A stretch of 64,000 nt of DNA from Bradyrhizobium diazoefficiens (lineage in GTDB: Bacteria > Pseudomonadota > Alphaproteobacteria > Rhizobiales > Xanthobacteraceae). The stretch lies in assembly GCF_016616235.1 (NCBI RefSeq), contig NZ_CP067100.1, positions 3,717,001 through 3,781,000 on the forward strand. Direction: 5' to 3'. Numbering within the stretch: position 1 is the first letter of the stretch; the number at the start of each line of letters is the position of its first letter. Shown piece after piece: positions 9,756 through 18,986 of the stretch. The position numbers were made by a program, and so were the translations under genes. Under the pieces are notes generated by a model that ran no database searches, had not been told where the DNA came from, and saw only the letters and a program-made list of their open reading frames with translations.

Positions 9756-10573
9756 TACGCCTTGGCTTTGTTGGTCGGCCAGTTGTGAGTCTCGGCGGTG
9801 GCGTCGCGGCACCAGCGGTAGAAGGCATCGTAGAGCGTCATGCCGGCCTCGAGCTGTTCGAGGTCGTCATCGTACATCCGCGACAGCCCGAGCGAGGCGG
9901 CGAGCAGGCCGGGCGCCTCTGGTGCGAGATCCGGACGAGCGGTGTCGGCGCCGCGCACCAGCGTCGCGAGGCGGAGCAAGGGCGGCGTCGCGATCCCGAA
10001 CTCCTCGATCATCACGTCGAAGGTGCAGAGCTCGCCGCGGTGGCTCCAGAACACGTTCTCGATGTCGAACGGGACTGCGTTGAAGCGCTCGCCGACGGCG
10101 ACCACCTCGGACGGCGCCACGTACAGGAACACCGCATTGGGATCGACGAAGCGGCGGACCAGCCAGGGGCAGGCAATACGGTCGACCTTCGGCCGCGCCC
10201 GCGTCACCCAGATCGTGCGTCCCTTGGCATCGCGCGGCGGCAGCTTGCGCGTGTCGAGCAGCGGCAGTTTTGCGGCCTTCCACCCCTCGAAGCCGCCCTC
10301 CAGCGTCTCGGCCTCGACGCCGAGCTGGCGCAGCCAGGCCGCGGTACCCTGCGCGAGCTTCTCGCCGCGGAAGCAGGAGACGATGGCCCGGCGACCGGCA
10401 AATGCGCCGCCCCAGTCCGTCACATTGTCGTGGCTGAGCTTGATGGAACCTGGGATCAGCCGCCGGTCGGCGGCAAAATCCTCTTCTGTCCGCACATCGA
10501 TCAGGACAGGCGCATTCGCCGTGCCGATCAGCCGTGCCAGCTTGTCAGATGATATTGTCGTGTAAGAAGACAT
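9755..10573 (-). CDS. chrB: Rhodanese-fused ChrB-type chromate resistance protein
   Basis: A 272-residue protein with two parts. Residues 1-115 are a rhodanese-like domain (VLIDVRTEEDF, then active-site loop CFRGEK, so the catalytic cysteine is kept). From about residue 130 comes a ChrB C-terminal (chromate resistance) domain with IWVTRARPKVDRIACPWLVR and FLYV. Classical ChrB proteins usually lack the rhodanese part. ChrB proteins are reported as chromate-responsive regulators or accessory factors for ChrA. The start at 10573 follows a GAGGG Shine-Dalgarno. Confidence 0.88.
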   Translation of the reverse strand: MSSYTTISSDKLARLIGTANAPVLIDVRTEEDFAADRRLIPGSIKLSHDNVTDWGGAFAGRRAIVSCFRGEKLAQGTAAWLRQLGVEAETLEGGFEGWKAAKLPLLDTRKLPPRDAKGRTIWVTRARPKVDRIACPWLVRRFVDPNAVFLYVAPSEVVAVGERFNAVPFDIENVFWSHRGELCTFDVMIEEFGIATPPLLRLATLVRGADTARPDLAPEAPGLLAASLGLSRMYDDDLEQLEAGMTLYDAFYRWCRDATAETHNWPTNKAKA

Positions 10574-10624
10574 GATGCGCCCTCGTAAGAACAACGGGAC
10601 GCGATTCTTGGGCTTGTCGCCTCG

Positions 10625-10646
10625 TGGGGAGATCGCTCAATCCCCA
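10625..10646. promoter_or_regulatory. Inverted repeat between chrB and dmeF
   Basis: TGGGG and CCCCA arms separated by 12 bases lie in the 191-base divergent gap between the chrB and dmeF starts, with a further CCCCA at 10651. G/C tracts flanked by AT are seen in sites of the RcnR/DmeR/CsoR metal-sensor class, but no such regulator gene is in the window. Position and symmetry are observed; an operator role is conjecture. Confidence 0.25.
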
Positions 10647-10764
10647 TAAACCCCAATACACCGAAACCGCGGCGGACTGTCAACGGCTTGTTTGGTCGAT
10701 TTCACCCGTGGGCCCACCGGTCTATATTGCGGCCCAACGGATCAGCCCTTTCGGAGACTTACCA

Positions 10765-11727
10765 ATGCATTCCCATTCCATCGAACAGTGGACCCATGAC
10801 CATGCCTTTCTCGGAGAAAAACACGACGAGAACGAGCGGCGCACCTGGCTCGTGGTCGTCCTGACGCTGGTCATGATGGTCGGCGAGATCGTCGCCGGCT
10901 CGCTGTTCGGCTCGATGGCGCTGCTCGCCGACGGCTGGCACATGGGCACGCATGCGGCCGCGCTCGGCATTGCCGCCTTCGCCTACCGCTTCGCGCGCCG
11001 GCACCTCGGCAATGCGCATTTCACTTTCGGCACCGGCAAGTTCGGCGATCTCGCCGCCTTTGCCAGCGCGATCATCCTCGGCCTGATCGCGGTCGAGATT
11101 GCGTATGAGAGCGTGCTGCGGCTGTTCGCGCCGGTGCCGATCGTCTATGGCGAGGCCATTGCGGTGGCCGCACTCGGTCTCTGCGTCAATCTCGCCAGCG
11201 CATGGCTGCTGCGCGGCAGCCATGATCATCATCATCACGGTCATGATCATGGCCACAGCCATGCACATCATGACCACGACGATCATGACCATCACCACCA
11301 TCATCACGACAACAATCTGCGCGCGGCCTATGTCCACGTCATGGCGGATGCCGCGACCTCGGTGCTGGCGATTGGCGCGCTCGTCGTCGCGATGTATTCG
11401 GGCTGGGTCTGGGCCGATCCTGCCGTCGGCCTGATCGGCAGCGCCGTGATCGCGAGCTGGGCGTTCGGCCTGATCAGGACGTCGGGCGCGGTGCTGCTCG
11501 ACGCGCGCGCCGACGAGAAGCTGGAGCGGGTGATCCGCACGCGGATGGAGGTCGGCGAGGACCGTGTCACCGATCTGCATCTCTGGCAGGTCGGCCCCGG
11601 CCATTGCGCGGTGCTGGTGTCGCTGGTGTCTGACAAGCCGAAGCAGCCGGCCGTCTATAAGAAGCGCCTCGCCGGGCTGAAGGGGCTCAGCCACATCACG
11701 GTCGAGGTCGAGACTTGCCCACATTGA
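10765..11727 (+). CDS. dmeF: Cobalt/nickel CDF exporter, DmeF type
   Basis: A cation diffusion facilitator that should export Co2+ and Ni2+ across the inner membrane in exchange for protons. The N-terminus (MHSHSIEQWTHDHAFLGEKH) is characteristic of DmeF. Six hydrophobic helices follow, with metal-site helices containing LLADGWHMGTHAAAL and HVMADAATSVLAIG, and a loop at about residues 152-182 made almost entirely of His and Asp. The 320-residue form from the ATG at 10765 matches the family; an upstream GTG at 10624 would add an unrelated leader. R. leguminosarum dmeF sits next to dmeR, which is absent here. Confidence 0.93.
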   Translation: MHSHSIEQWTHDHAFLGEKHDENERRTWLVVVLTLVMMVGEIVAGSLFGSMALLADGWHMGTHAAALGIAAFAYRFARRHLGNAHFTFGTGKFGDLAAFASAIILGLIAVEIAYESVLRLFAPVPIVYGEAIAVAALGLCVNLASAWLLRGSHDHHHHGHDHGHSHAHHDHDDHDHHHHHHDNNLRAAYVHVMADAATSVLAIGALVVAMYSGWVWADPAVGLIGSAVIASWAFGLIRTSGAVLLDARADEKLERVIRTRMEVGEDRVTDLHLWQVGPGHCAVLVSLVSDKPKQPAVYKKRLAGLKGLSHITVEVETCPH

Positions 11728-11816
11728 CGTGATCCGCGCGAGCGGAATTCGGCGGCGTGGCCGGGGTTGATCCTCGGTCGCAACTGACCCAAGCGCTTGC
11801 CAAGGAGGGACCAAGG

Positions 11817-12647
11817 ATGATGCCCGGGATCAAGCTCGCTCTCGCGGTCGCCGCACTCGCCCTGACCACTCAAGCGGCCGTCGCGCAGTCGGAAAAGACC
11901 GGCGTCGAAAAGCTCTACGTTCTCAATTGCGGCGAGGGCACCGCCGGCGACATCTCGCGCTGGACGCCCGGCCTCAACGAAGGCAAGACGATGGACTTCG
12001 TCGACAGCTGCTATCTCATCAAGCATGCCAAGGGCTGGTTGCTGTGGGACACCGGCATCGCCGATGCCGTCGCCGCGATGCCGAACGGCCTTGCGCCAGC
12101 CGATCCCAAGGCGGTGACCTGGCGGCGGCCCAAGACGCTTGCCGCCCAGCTCGAGCAGCTCGGCGTCAAGCCCGACGACATCAAGGCGATGGCCGTCTCG
12201 CACACCCATCCGGACCATATCGGCAATGTCGAGCTGTTCCCGCAGGCCACGCTCTACGTCCAGAAGGCCGAATATGACTGGCCCGGCGCCAACAACGAGC
12301 CGCGCTTCAAGCCCTCGCACCCGGTCGAGCTGCTCGCGGGCGACAAGGACGTGTTCGGCGACGGCAGCGTGACCATCCTCTCGACGCCCGGCCATACGCC
12401 CGGACACCAGTCGCTGCTGGTGAAGCTGCCGAAAACCGGCGCGGTGGTGCTCTCAGGCGATGCCGTCCACTTCAAGGACAATTGGGACAACCGCCGCGTG
12501 CCCGGCATGAACTTCAACAAGGACCAGAGCGCGGCCTCGATGCGGAAGATCGCCGACACGCTCGCCAAGGAGAAGGCGCAGCTCTGGATCAACCACGACA
12601 AGGCCCAGCGCGACAGCCAGAAGATGGCGCCGGAGTTTTACGACTGA
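11817..12647 (+). CDS. Secreted metallo-beta-lactamase, AHL-lactonase-like
   Basis: A 276-residue metallo-beta-lactamase-fold hydrolase. The signature SHTHPDHIGN supplies the two-zinc site (His129, His131, Asp133, His134), with later ligands in STPGHTPGHQS, LSGDAVH and NHDKAQ. The length and order of motifs resemble N-acyl-homoserine lactonases that open the lactone ring of quorum signals, but substrate is not provable from sequence. The first 23 residues are a Sec signal peptide ending AAVAQ, so it acts in the periplasm. The start at 11817 follows a strong AAGGAGG. Confidence 0.85.
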   Translation: MMPGIKLALAVAALALTTQAAVAQSEKTGVEKLYVLNCGEGTAGDISRWTPGLNEGKTMDFVDSCYLIKHAKGWLLWDTGIADAVAAMPNGLAPADPKAVTWRRPKTLAAQLEQLGVKPDDIKAMAVSHTHPDHIGNVELFPQATLYVQKAEYDWPGANNEPRFKPSHPVELLAGDKDVFGDGSVTILSTPGHTPGHQSLLVKLPKTGAVVLSGDAVHFKDNWDNRRVPGMNFNKDQSAASMRKIADTLAKEKAQLWINHDKAQRDSQKMAPEFYD

Positions 12648-12729
12648 CCCCTCGTGCGCCCCTGATGCCATGACGGTGGCAGCAGGGATGTGCTAGCCGC
12701 TCTCACAGCTCCGGGAGCAGGAGGCGGCC

Positions 12730-13608
12730 GTGGGCGAGTGGCTCGGAGTTGGGATCGCGCTGCTATCGAGCAGCCTCGGCGGCACCGCGGCCGCGATCAC
12801 CCGCTATCTGGTCGGCGGGGCCGATCCGGTCCTGCTGGCGATCCTGCGCTGGGGCATCGGCTTCCTCTGCCTCCTGCCATGTGCGCTGATGCTGAGTGTC
12901 CGCTGGCCGCAGCGCGCCGACTGGCCTTCCGTGGCGCTGCTCGGCATCTGTTTCTTCGGCCTGTTCTTCATCCTCTATAACATCGCGGTGTCCTACACGA
13001 CCGCGGCGCGCGCCAGCCTGGCGCTGGCGACGCTGCCGCTCCACACCATGATGGTCGGCGCGCTGCTCGGCGTCGAACGGCTGAGCGCGCGCAAGATTGC
13101 GGGCGTTGCCATCGCCGTGCTCGGGGTCGCAGCGGCGCTGGCCGCGGGCTTGGCGCAAAGCCCGCCCGGCGCCTGGCGTGGCGAACTGATCATGACCGGC
13201 GCCGTGTTCTGCATGGCGTTCTACAACGTGCTGTCGCGCCCGTTGATGCAACGCTCGAGCGCACTCGGATTTCTCACCGTTGGCATGGGTGCAGGCGCCG
13301 CCGTGCTGGTGGTCGCGGGGCTCGTGAAGGGCAGCTTCGCGGCGCTCGGTCACTTCACGACGGCGCAGTGGATCGCCGGCATCTACCTCGGCATCGGCGG
13401 CGGCGCGCTCGCCTTCATTCTCTGGGTCATGGCGCTGGCGCGGGCAACGCCGACCCGGGTCGCCAATACGATGACGGTCAACCCGATCGCGGCGACCTTG
13501 CTGGCCGCGCTGCTGATCGGCGAGCCGATCACGCCCAATCTTCTGGTCGGCCTGGTCGCCGTGTTCGCCGGCATCTGGATCGCGACCAGCGAGGCGAAGA
13601 AGGCCTAG
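12730..13608 (+). CDS. DMT-superfamily (EamA) transporter
   Basis: A 292-residue inner-membrane protein with ten predicted helices arranged as two EamA repeats. The second starts near ELIMTGAVFCMAFYNVLSRP, and the last helix LLVGLVAVFAGIWIATSE ends in a short basic tail. Such proteins are usually exporters of amino acids or other metabolites; the substrate cannot be told. GTG start with upstream AGGAGGC. Its stop overlaps the stop of the convergent MFS gene by four bases. Confidence 0.9.
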   Translation: MGEWLGVGIALLSSSLGGTAAAITRYLVGGADPVLLAILRWGIGFLCLLPCALMLSVRWPQRADWPSVALLGICFFGLFFILYNIAVSYTTAARASLALATLPLHTMMVGALLGVERLSARKIAGVAIAVLGVAAALAAGLAQSPPGAWRGELIMTGAVFCMAFYNVLSRPLMQRSSALGFLTVGMGAGAAVLVVAGLVKGSFAALGHFTTAQWIAGIYLGIGGGALAFILWVMALARATPTRVANTMTVNPIAATLLAALLIGEPITPNLLVGLVAVFAGIWIATSEAKKA

Positions 13609-14759
13609 CTCCGCGGCTCGGTCCGGATCAGGAACAACGCCGCCAGCGCCGAGAGGCTAAGCGCGGAGGAGACGATCAGCACCTTGGCGCCCATGACGTC
13701 GATCAGCAGACCGAAGGCCAGCGGCGCCACCGCCTGTGCCATGCGCGCCGGTGCGCCGATGATGCCGAGGCGATAGCCGAAATCCTTCGGGCCGAAGATC
13801 GAGAGCGGCAGCGTCCCGCGGGCAATCGTCAGGATGCCGTTGCCGGAGCCGTGAAACAGGGCAAACGCGCTCGCCGCGGCGCCGCCGAAGATCGCCACGA
13901 TCACCGCGCCGATCGGATGGGTGAGGCAGGCGAGCCGTGTCGACCACAGCGGATGGAAGCGACTGAGGAAGCCGGCTTCGAGGACGCGCGCGGCCACCTG
14001 GGCCGGGCCGATCAGAGCGCCGGCCGCGATCGCCTCGACCGGCGTTGCGCCGGTTGCTTCCACGATGCGCGGAAAATGCACGGCCATCGCACCGGTGACG
14101 GTCCAGGCCGCGGCGAAGACGAAGGCGAGCAGGATCATGGTGCGATCGAGCGGCACGTGCGGCTTCTCGGCGGTCGCCGCGGCCTGCTTCGCGCCCTTGA
14201 TCGCTGGCAGCATGAAGAAATTGAGGGGCAGGCCAATCAGGATATTGGCGGCGGCCCAGGCAAAGCAGGTCTCGCGCCAGCCGATGTGCGACAGGCCCCA
14301 GGCGGTGAGGGGCCAGCCGACCGTGGAGGCAAACCCCGCCATCAGCGTGATGCCGGTGATCGAACTGCGTGCCTCCGTGCCGTAGATGCGGCCGAGCGCG
14401 GCGAAGGCGGCATCGTAAAGTCCCATCGCCATGCCGATGCCGAGCACGAGCCAAGCGAACGCCATGACCGCAACGGAGTGAGAGAAGCCGAGCAGGACGA
14501 GGCCGGCGGCGATGATCAGGTTGGAGGCCGACAGCACCTGCCGCCCGCCGAAGAGATCGATCTGCCGCCCGACGCGCGGGCCGAGCATGGCGGAGATCAC
14601 CAGCGAGGCCGAGAAGGCGCCGAAGATCCAGTTGGAGGAGATGCCGAGGTCGTGCGCCATGGGATCGGCGAGCAGCGCGGGCAGATAGTAGCTGGAGGCC
14701 CAAGCCAGGGTCTGCGTGGTGCCGAGCGCCAGGATGATCGGAAGCTGGCGCTGGCTCAT
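13605..14759 (-). CDS. MFS transporter
   Basis: A 384-residue 12-helix major facilitator protein. The loop between helices 2 and 3 reads GPRVGRQIDLFGGRQVLSAS, a form of the MFS GxxxDRxGRR motif. The start at 14759 (MSQRQLPIILALG) places helix 1 right at the N-terminus; in-frame ATGs at 14789 and 14798 would add only a proline-rich leader. Substrate unknown. It converges on the EamA gene and is divergent from the cyclase gene. Confidence 0.9.
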   Translation of the reverse strand: MSQRQLPIILALGTTQTLAWASSYYLPALLADPMAHDLGISSNWIFGAFSASLVISAMLGPRVGRQIDLFGGRQVLSASNLIIAAGLVLLGFSHSVAVMAFAWLVLGIGMAMGLYDAAFAALGRIYGTEARSSITGITLMAGFASTVGWPLTAWGLSHIGWRETCFAWAAANILIGLPLNFFMLPAIKGAKQAAATAEKPHVPLDRTMILLAFVFAAAWTVTGAMAVHFPRIVEATGATPVEAIAAGALIGPAQVAARVLEAGFLSRFHPLWSTRLACLTHPIGAVIVAIFGGAAASAFALFHGSGNGILTIARGTLPLSIFGPKDFGYRLGIIGAPARMAQAVAPLAFGLLIDVMGAKVLIVSSALSLSALAALFLIRTEPRS

Positions 14760-14923
14760 GTCCCTGTCTTTCGGGGGCGGTGGTGTCATCAGTTCCATTT
14801 GCAGCTTGCGGCGCGAGCGCGTCAACGGTGCCTGCAGCATATTCGCCCTGTTGTGGGCGGGAGCCTTGGTTGCAAGGTCGCGGGCGGCCTTTCGCCCGTC
14901 ACGAATGCACGCCATAATGGCGC

Positions 14924-16183
14924 ATGCAATTGACCTCGCGCCTTGCGCTGATGAACTGGGTGGCCGGCCAGGGGCTCACCGGCCTGCCCGAACCCGACCT
15001 GCTCCGTGGTTTCTGCGAGCGCTGCTGCGCCGAAGGGCTGGAACTGTCGCGCGGGCTCGTCGTGATCGATACGCTGCACCCGATCTACGAGGGCCGCGCC
15101 TTCCGCTGGAGCGATACGCCGACCAACGAGAGCGAGGTCGTCGAATACGGCTCGACCGCGGAAGGCGATGCGGCCAAGAACTGGCGGCGCTCCGTGTTCT
15201 ATCATCTGCTCGAGCACGGCGAAGACGAAATGGTGATCGATCTCGCCGACGCGCCCTCGCTGGATTTCTCGCAGATCGGCGAGCTCGCCGAAAACGGCCA
15301 CCGCCATTATCTCGCCTTCGTGCACCGCTTCGGCGAGACCGGCGCGCTCGGACAGATGGATTGCCTCTATTCCTGCTGGACGACGCGGCGGGAGGAGGGG
15401 TTTCGCGACGCCGAGCTCGCCGCGATGCGCGATCTCGTGCCGGTGCTGGGGCTCGCGATCAAATCGGCGCAGCAGGTCGACATCGCGCGCACGCTCGGCC
15501 GCGTCTATCTCGGCCGCGATGCCTCGGAGCAGGTGTTGCGCGGGCGGATATCGCGCGGCGTCACCGAGCGCATCAAGGCCGTGCTGTGGTACTCTGATTT
15601 GCGCGGCTCGACCGGGATCAGCGAGAGCATCGGCCCGGACGAGATCATCCCGTTTCTCAACGACTATGCCCAGGCCGTGATCGACGCGATCCACGATGCC
15701 GGCGGCGACGTTCTGAAGCTGATCGGCGACGGCGTGTTGGCGATGTTCACCGGCGAGGACATGGCGCATGCCCGCCGCGCGGCGCTGCGCGCCGAGCACC
15801 TGTTCCGCCAGAACGTCGCGAAGCTGAACGCGCAACGGGCGGCCGACGGTCGTCCCATCACGTCGGCCTATATCGGCTTGCATGTCGGCGAGGTCTTTTA
15901 CGGGAATATCGGCAGCGAGGACCGGCTGGATTTCACGGTGGTCGGCCCGACCGTCAACGAGGTCAGCCGCATCGCCTCGATGAGCCGCTCGGTCGACCGC
16001 GAGCTGCTGGCGTCCGCCGAGTTCTACAAAGGCCTCGATGCGGCCGGCCGCCGCTATCTCGTCTCCACCGGCCGCTACGCCTTGCGTGGCATTGGCCATG
16101 CGCAGGATCTCTACACGCTCGACCCTGATGTCGACGCGAGCGAGCCGGTGACGGGAAGCTACGAGCGGTATCTGGCGAATTAG
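14924..16183 (+). CDS. Class III adenylate/guanylate cyclase
   Basis: A 419-residue cytoplasmic cyclase making cAMP (or cGMP). The catalytic domain covers about residues 215-345: metal-binding Asp in WYSDLRGSTGIS, the GGDVLKLIGDGVLAMF core with the second metal Asp, and the transition-state region TVVGPTVNEVSRIASMSR. The N-terminal 200 residues have no transmembrane segment and look like a sensor region of a type found on many rhizobial cyclases. Bradyrhizobium genomes encode many such cyclases. The ligand is unknown. Confidence 0.92.
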   Translation: MQLTSRLALMNWVAGQGLTGLPEPDLLRGFCERCCAEGLELSRGLVVIDTLHPIYEGRAFRWSDTPTNESEVVEYGSTAEGDAAKNWRRSVFYHLLEHGEDEMVIDLADAPSLDFSQIGELAENGHRHYLAFVHRFGETGALGQMDCLYSCWTTRREEGFRDAELAAMRDLVPVLGLAIKSAQQVDIARTLGRVYLGRDASEQVLRGRISRGVTERIKAVLWYSDLRGSTGISESIGPDEIIPFLNDYAQAVIDAIHDAGGDVLKLIGDGVLAMFTGEDMAHARRAALRAEHLFRQNVAKLNAQRAADGRPITSAYIGLHVGEVFYGNIGSEDRLDFTVVGPTVNEVSRIASMSRSVDRELLASAEFYKGLDAAGRRYLVSTGRYALRGIGHAQDLYTLDPDVDASEPVTGSYERYLAN

Positions 16184-16221
16184 CCGGGCTGTTCCCACAC
16201 CCTCCGCAATGACGATTGTGG

Positions 16222-17466
16222 CTAGCAGCTCGCCGCGGCTTCGTCGCCGACCATGCTGGGCTGGCGATCCAGCGCCACCGCGGGCGAGAGCCAAATGATG
16301 AGCGCCTGCACGCCGAACACGGCGGCGGCGAGATACAGGCACGCTTCCGCGCTCCACAGGCCGCCGACGACGGCGCCCAGCGCCGAGCCGAGCGGACGGG
16401 CGCCATAGCTCATGATGTTGATGGCGGAGACGCGGCCCAAGAGGCGTGGCGGCGTCACCGACTGGCGCAGCGTCGTGGTCGAGATCACCCACAGGATCGG
16501 CCCGACGCCGAGCAGGAAGAAGCTCAAGGCCGCAAGCCAGGGCGAGGGGACCAGCACAGTCAGCGCCATCACCACCGCCGCAACGAAGCCCGTGATCGGA
16601 CCGAGGCCGACCACGGTGCCGAACGCGATGCGCTGCATCACGCGCGTAGCAAACAGCGCGCCGATCACCATGCCGACGCCGTACATCGTGAGCACGGTAC
16701 CGACGCCCGCGGCGGTCAGGCCGAGATGGCGTACGGCGTAGGGCACGAACACGGCGATCTGCAGGAACCAGCCGGTGTTGAAGATGAACTGGGTGATGAA
16801 CACCGGCCGCAGCAGGGGATGGTGAAACACGAAGGCCGCGCCCTCGCGGATATCCTGCAATGGATGCCGCCGTGGCGAGGGGGCGCGCGAAGGCTCGTAG
16901 ATGCCGGAGAGCAATACGACCGCGATCGCCGAGAGCGCCGCGGCAAAGCCGAAGGCCGGGCTCGCGCCCCACCATCCTACCAGCGCGCCGCCGAGCGCAG
17001 GGCCGCTGGCGAAGGCGACGGTGCGCGCAAGCTCGATGCGCGCGTTGGCCGCCGGCAACAGTTCCGCGCCGACCAGCGACGGCACCAGCGCCGGCGCGGC
17101 CACGCTGTAGACGACGGTGCCGCACACCGCCGCAAAGCCGAGCAGCGCCAGCAGCGGCAGATTGAGCGCGCCGAGCGCGAGCAGCAGCACGATCGCCGCA
17201 AGCGCCACCGCGCGGAGTGCCTCGGCACCCGCCATCAGCGAGCGGCGCGAGATGCGGTCGGCGAGCAGCCCGGCCGGAATGGCGAACAGGACGAAGGGCA
17301 AAGTCAGGGCGGTCTGGAGCAGGCCGGTCCGGCCTTCGGCGACGCCCAGCGTCAGCACCGCGACGATCGGGGCCGCCGCCAGCGCGATCTGCTCGGCCGA
17401 CTGCGCGGCGAGGTTGGACCAGGCAAGGCGATTGAAGGTATCGGGGAGGCGAGGTGAATTTGGCAT
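16222..17466 (-). CDS. MFS transporter, EntS-like
   Basis: A 414-residue 12-helix transporter of the EntS/MFS_3 branch: N-terminus FNRLAWSNLAAQSAEQIALA, the helix 2-3 loop PAGLLADRISRRSLMAGAEA, and a second-half ILWVISTTTLRQSVTPPRLLGR motif typical of that branch. Characterised members export siderophores or drugs, but no siderophore genes are nearby. It is divergent from mntH with 167 bases between starts. Confidence 0.9.
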   Translation of the reverse strand: MPNSPRLPDTFNRLAWSNLAAQSAEQIALAAAPIVAVLTLGVAEGRTGLLQTALTLPFVLFAIPAGLLADRISRRSLMAGAEALRAVALAAIVLLLALGALNLPLLALLGFAAVCGTVVYSVAAPALVPSLVGAELLPAANARIELARTVAFASGPALGGALVGWWGASPAFGFAAALSAIAVVLLSGIYEPSRAPSPRRHPLQDIREGAAFVFHHPLLRPVFITQFIFNTGWFLQIAVFVPYAVRHLGLTAAGVGTVLTMYGVGMVIGALFATRVMQRIAFGTVVGLGPITGFVAAVVMALTVLVPSPWLAALSFFLLGVGPILWVISTTTLRQSVTPPRLLGRVSAINIMSYGARPLGSALGAVVGGLWSAEACLYLAAAVFGVQALIIWLSPAVALDRQPSMVGDEAAASC

Positions 17467-17588
17467 GGCTCATGTCCTGCACAGACGATCTGCGTCAGTA
17501 TCGACTCCGAGGACCGACTAACCCACCCGCTTCCCGACAGAGCGGAGGCAAACGCGGCCAGACCGGGAACCGGCGCGGCTAGATGCAG

Positions 17589-17605
17589 TTGCAAATGAGT
17601 TGCAA
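17589..17605. promoter_or_regulatory. Mur-box-like palindrome upstream of mntH
   Basis: The 17-mer TTGCAAATGAGTTGCAA is a near-perfect palindrome (7 of 8 arm positions match) ending 28 bases before the mntH start. Manganese-responsive Fur-family Mur proteins of alphaproteobacteria bind TGCAA-type palindromes, and Bradyrhizobium mntH is known to be Mn-regulated through its Fur/Mur protein. The sequence and position are seen; the identity of the binding protein is inferred. Confidence 0.65.
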
Positions 17606-17633
17606 TAAGCTCTGACTTCGGTATTGTGCCAGC

Positions 17634-18986
17634 ATGGATGCCCGATCGCCCGACATGACCTCCGAGGCCACCGGCTGGCGCGCTGATGCGCCCACCACGA
17701 AGAGCCTCGCCGAGGTGAATGCCACGGTCGCCATCCCCACGGCGGGAGTGTGGTGGCGGCGGCTGCTCGCCTTCGTCGGCCCGGGCTACCTGGTCTCGGT
17801 CGGCTACATGGACCCCGGCAATTGGGCGACCGACCTCGCCGGCGGGTCGAAGTTCGGCTACACGCTGCTCTCGGTCATCCTGCTCTCCAACTTGATGGCG
17901 ATCCTGCTGCAATCGCTGGCAGCACGGCTCGGCATCGTCACCGACCGCGACCTCGCGCAGGCCTGCCGCGCGACCTATTCGCCGGCGGTGAATTTCCTGC
18001 TCTGGCTCGCCTGTGAAGCTGCAATCATCGCCTGCGATCTCGCCGAGGTCATCGGCACCGCGATCGCACTAAAGCTGCTGTTCGGCATTCCCCTGATCGG
18101 CGGCGCGCTGCTCGCCGCGCTCGATGCCTTCCTGCTGCTGCTCCTGATGAACCGCGGCTTCCGTTTCCTCGAAGCTTTCGTCATGGCGCTGCTCGCGGTG
18201 ATCGCGGTGTGCTTCGCGGTGCAGATCGTGGCCGCTGCGCCGCCGGTCGCGGAGGTGCTGCGCGGCTTCGTGCCGAAGACCGAGATCTTCACCAATCCGG
18301 AAATGCTCTACATCGCGATCGGCATCATCGGCGCGACCGTGATGCCGCACAATCTCTATCTGCACTCCTCGATCGTGCAGACGCGCGCCTATGAGCGCAA
18401 CGATGAGGGCCGGCGCGAAGCGATCAAATGGGCGACGACGGACTCGACCGTCGCCCTGATGCTGGCGCTGTTCATCAATGCCGCGATCCTCGTTGTTGCT
18501 GCGGCGACGTTCCACAAGAGTGGCCATTCGGATGTCGCCGAGATCGGCCAGGCCTTCGAGCTGCTCTCGCCGTTGCTGGGTCTCGGCATCGCCTCGACGC
18601 TGTTCGCAGTGGCGCTGCTCGCCTCCGGCCTCAATTCGACGGTGACGGCAACACTCGCCGGCCAGATCGTGATGGAAGGCTTTCTTGATCTACGCCTGCC
18701 GAGCTGGGCGCGCCGCCTGCTCACGCGCGGCATCGCCATCGTTCCGGTGATCGTCGTCACCGCGATCTATGGCGAGCGCGGCACGGCCGACCTTCTGGTG
18801 TTCAGCCAGGTCGTACTCTCGATGCAGCTGCCTTTCGCCGTGATCCCGCTGGTCCGCTTCGTCTCCGACCGCCGCAAGATGGGCAAGTTTGCAATCCCGC
18901 CCTACGTTGCCGCGACTGCATGGATCGTCGCGGGCATCATCGTGATTTTGAACGTGAAGCTGCTGGTGGATACGCTGGTCGGGTGA
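17634..18986 (+). CDS. mntH: Nramp manganese transporter MntH
   Basis: Proton-coupled divalent metal importer of the inner membrane. The 450-residue protein has the Nramp metal-site motifs DPGN (60-63) in helix 1 and MPHN (237-240) in helix 6, with 11 hydrophobic helices. In B. japonicum MntH is the major Mn2+ importer. The upstream Mur-box-like palindrome supports manganese as substrate. The stop shares bases with the edge of the convergent small gene at 18987. Confidence 0.95.
   Translation: MDARSPDMTSEATGWRADAPTTKSLAEVNATVAIPTAGVWWRRLLAFVGPGYLVSVGYMDPGNWATDLAGGSKFGYTLLSVILLSNLMAILLQSLAARLGIVTDRDLAQACRATYSPAVNFLLWLACEAAIIACDLAEVIGTAIALKLLFGIPLIGGALLAALDAFLLLLLMNRGFRFLEAFVMALLAVIAVCFAVQIVAAAPPVAEVLRGFVPKTEIFTNPEMLYIAIGIIGATVMPHNLYLHSSIVQTRAYERNDEGRREAIKWATTDSTVALMLALFINAAILVVAAATFHKSGHSDVAEIGQAFELLSPLLGLGIASTLFAVALLASGLNSTVTATLAGQIVMEGFLDLRLPSWARRLLTRGIAIVPVIVVTAIYGERGTADLLVFSQVVLSMQLPFAVIPLVRFVSDRRKMGKFAIPPYVAATAWIVAGIIVILNVKLLVDTLVG

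Noticed and set aside
13368..14933. 521-codon plus-strand frame over the MFS gene
   Set aside because: Low-complexity Asp/Gly/Arg/Glu protein without motifs; the minus strand has a clear 12-helix transporter.
14822..17482. 886-codon minus-strand frame over the cyclase and EntS-like genes
   Set aside because: Overlaps two well-supported genes in other frames and has no motif.
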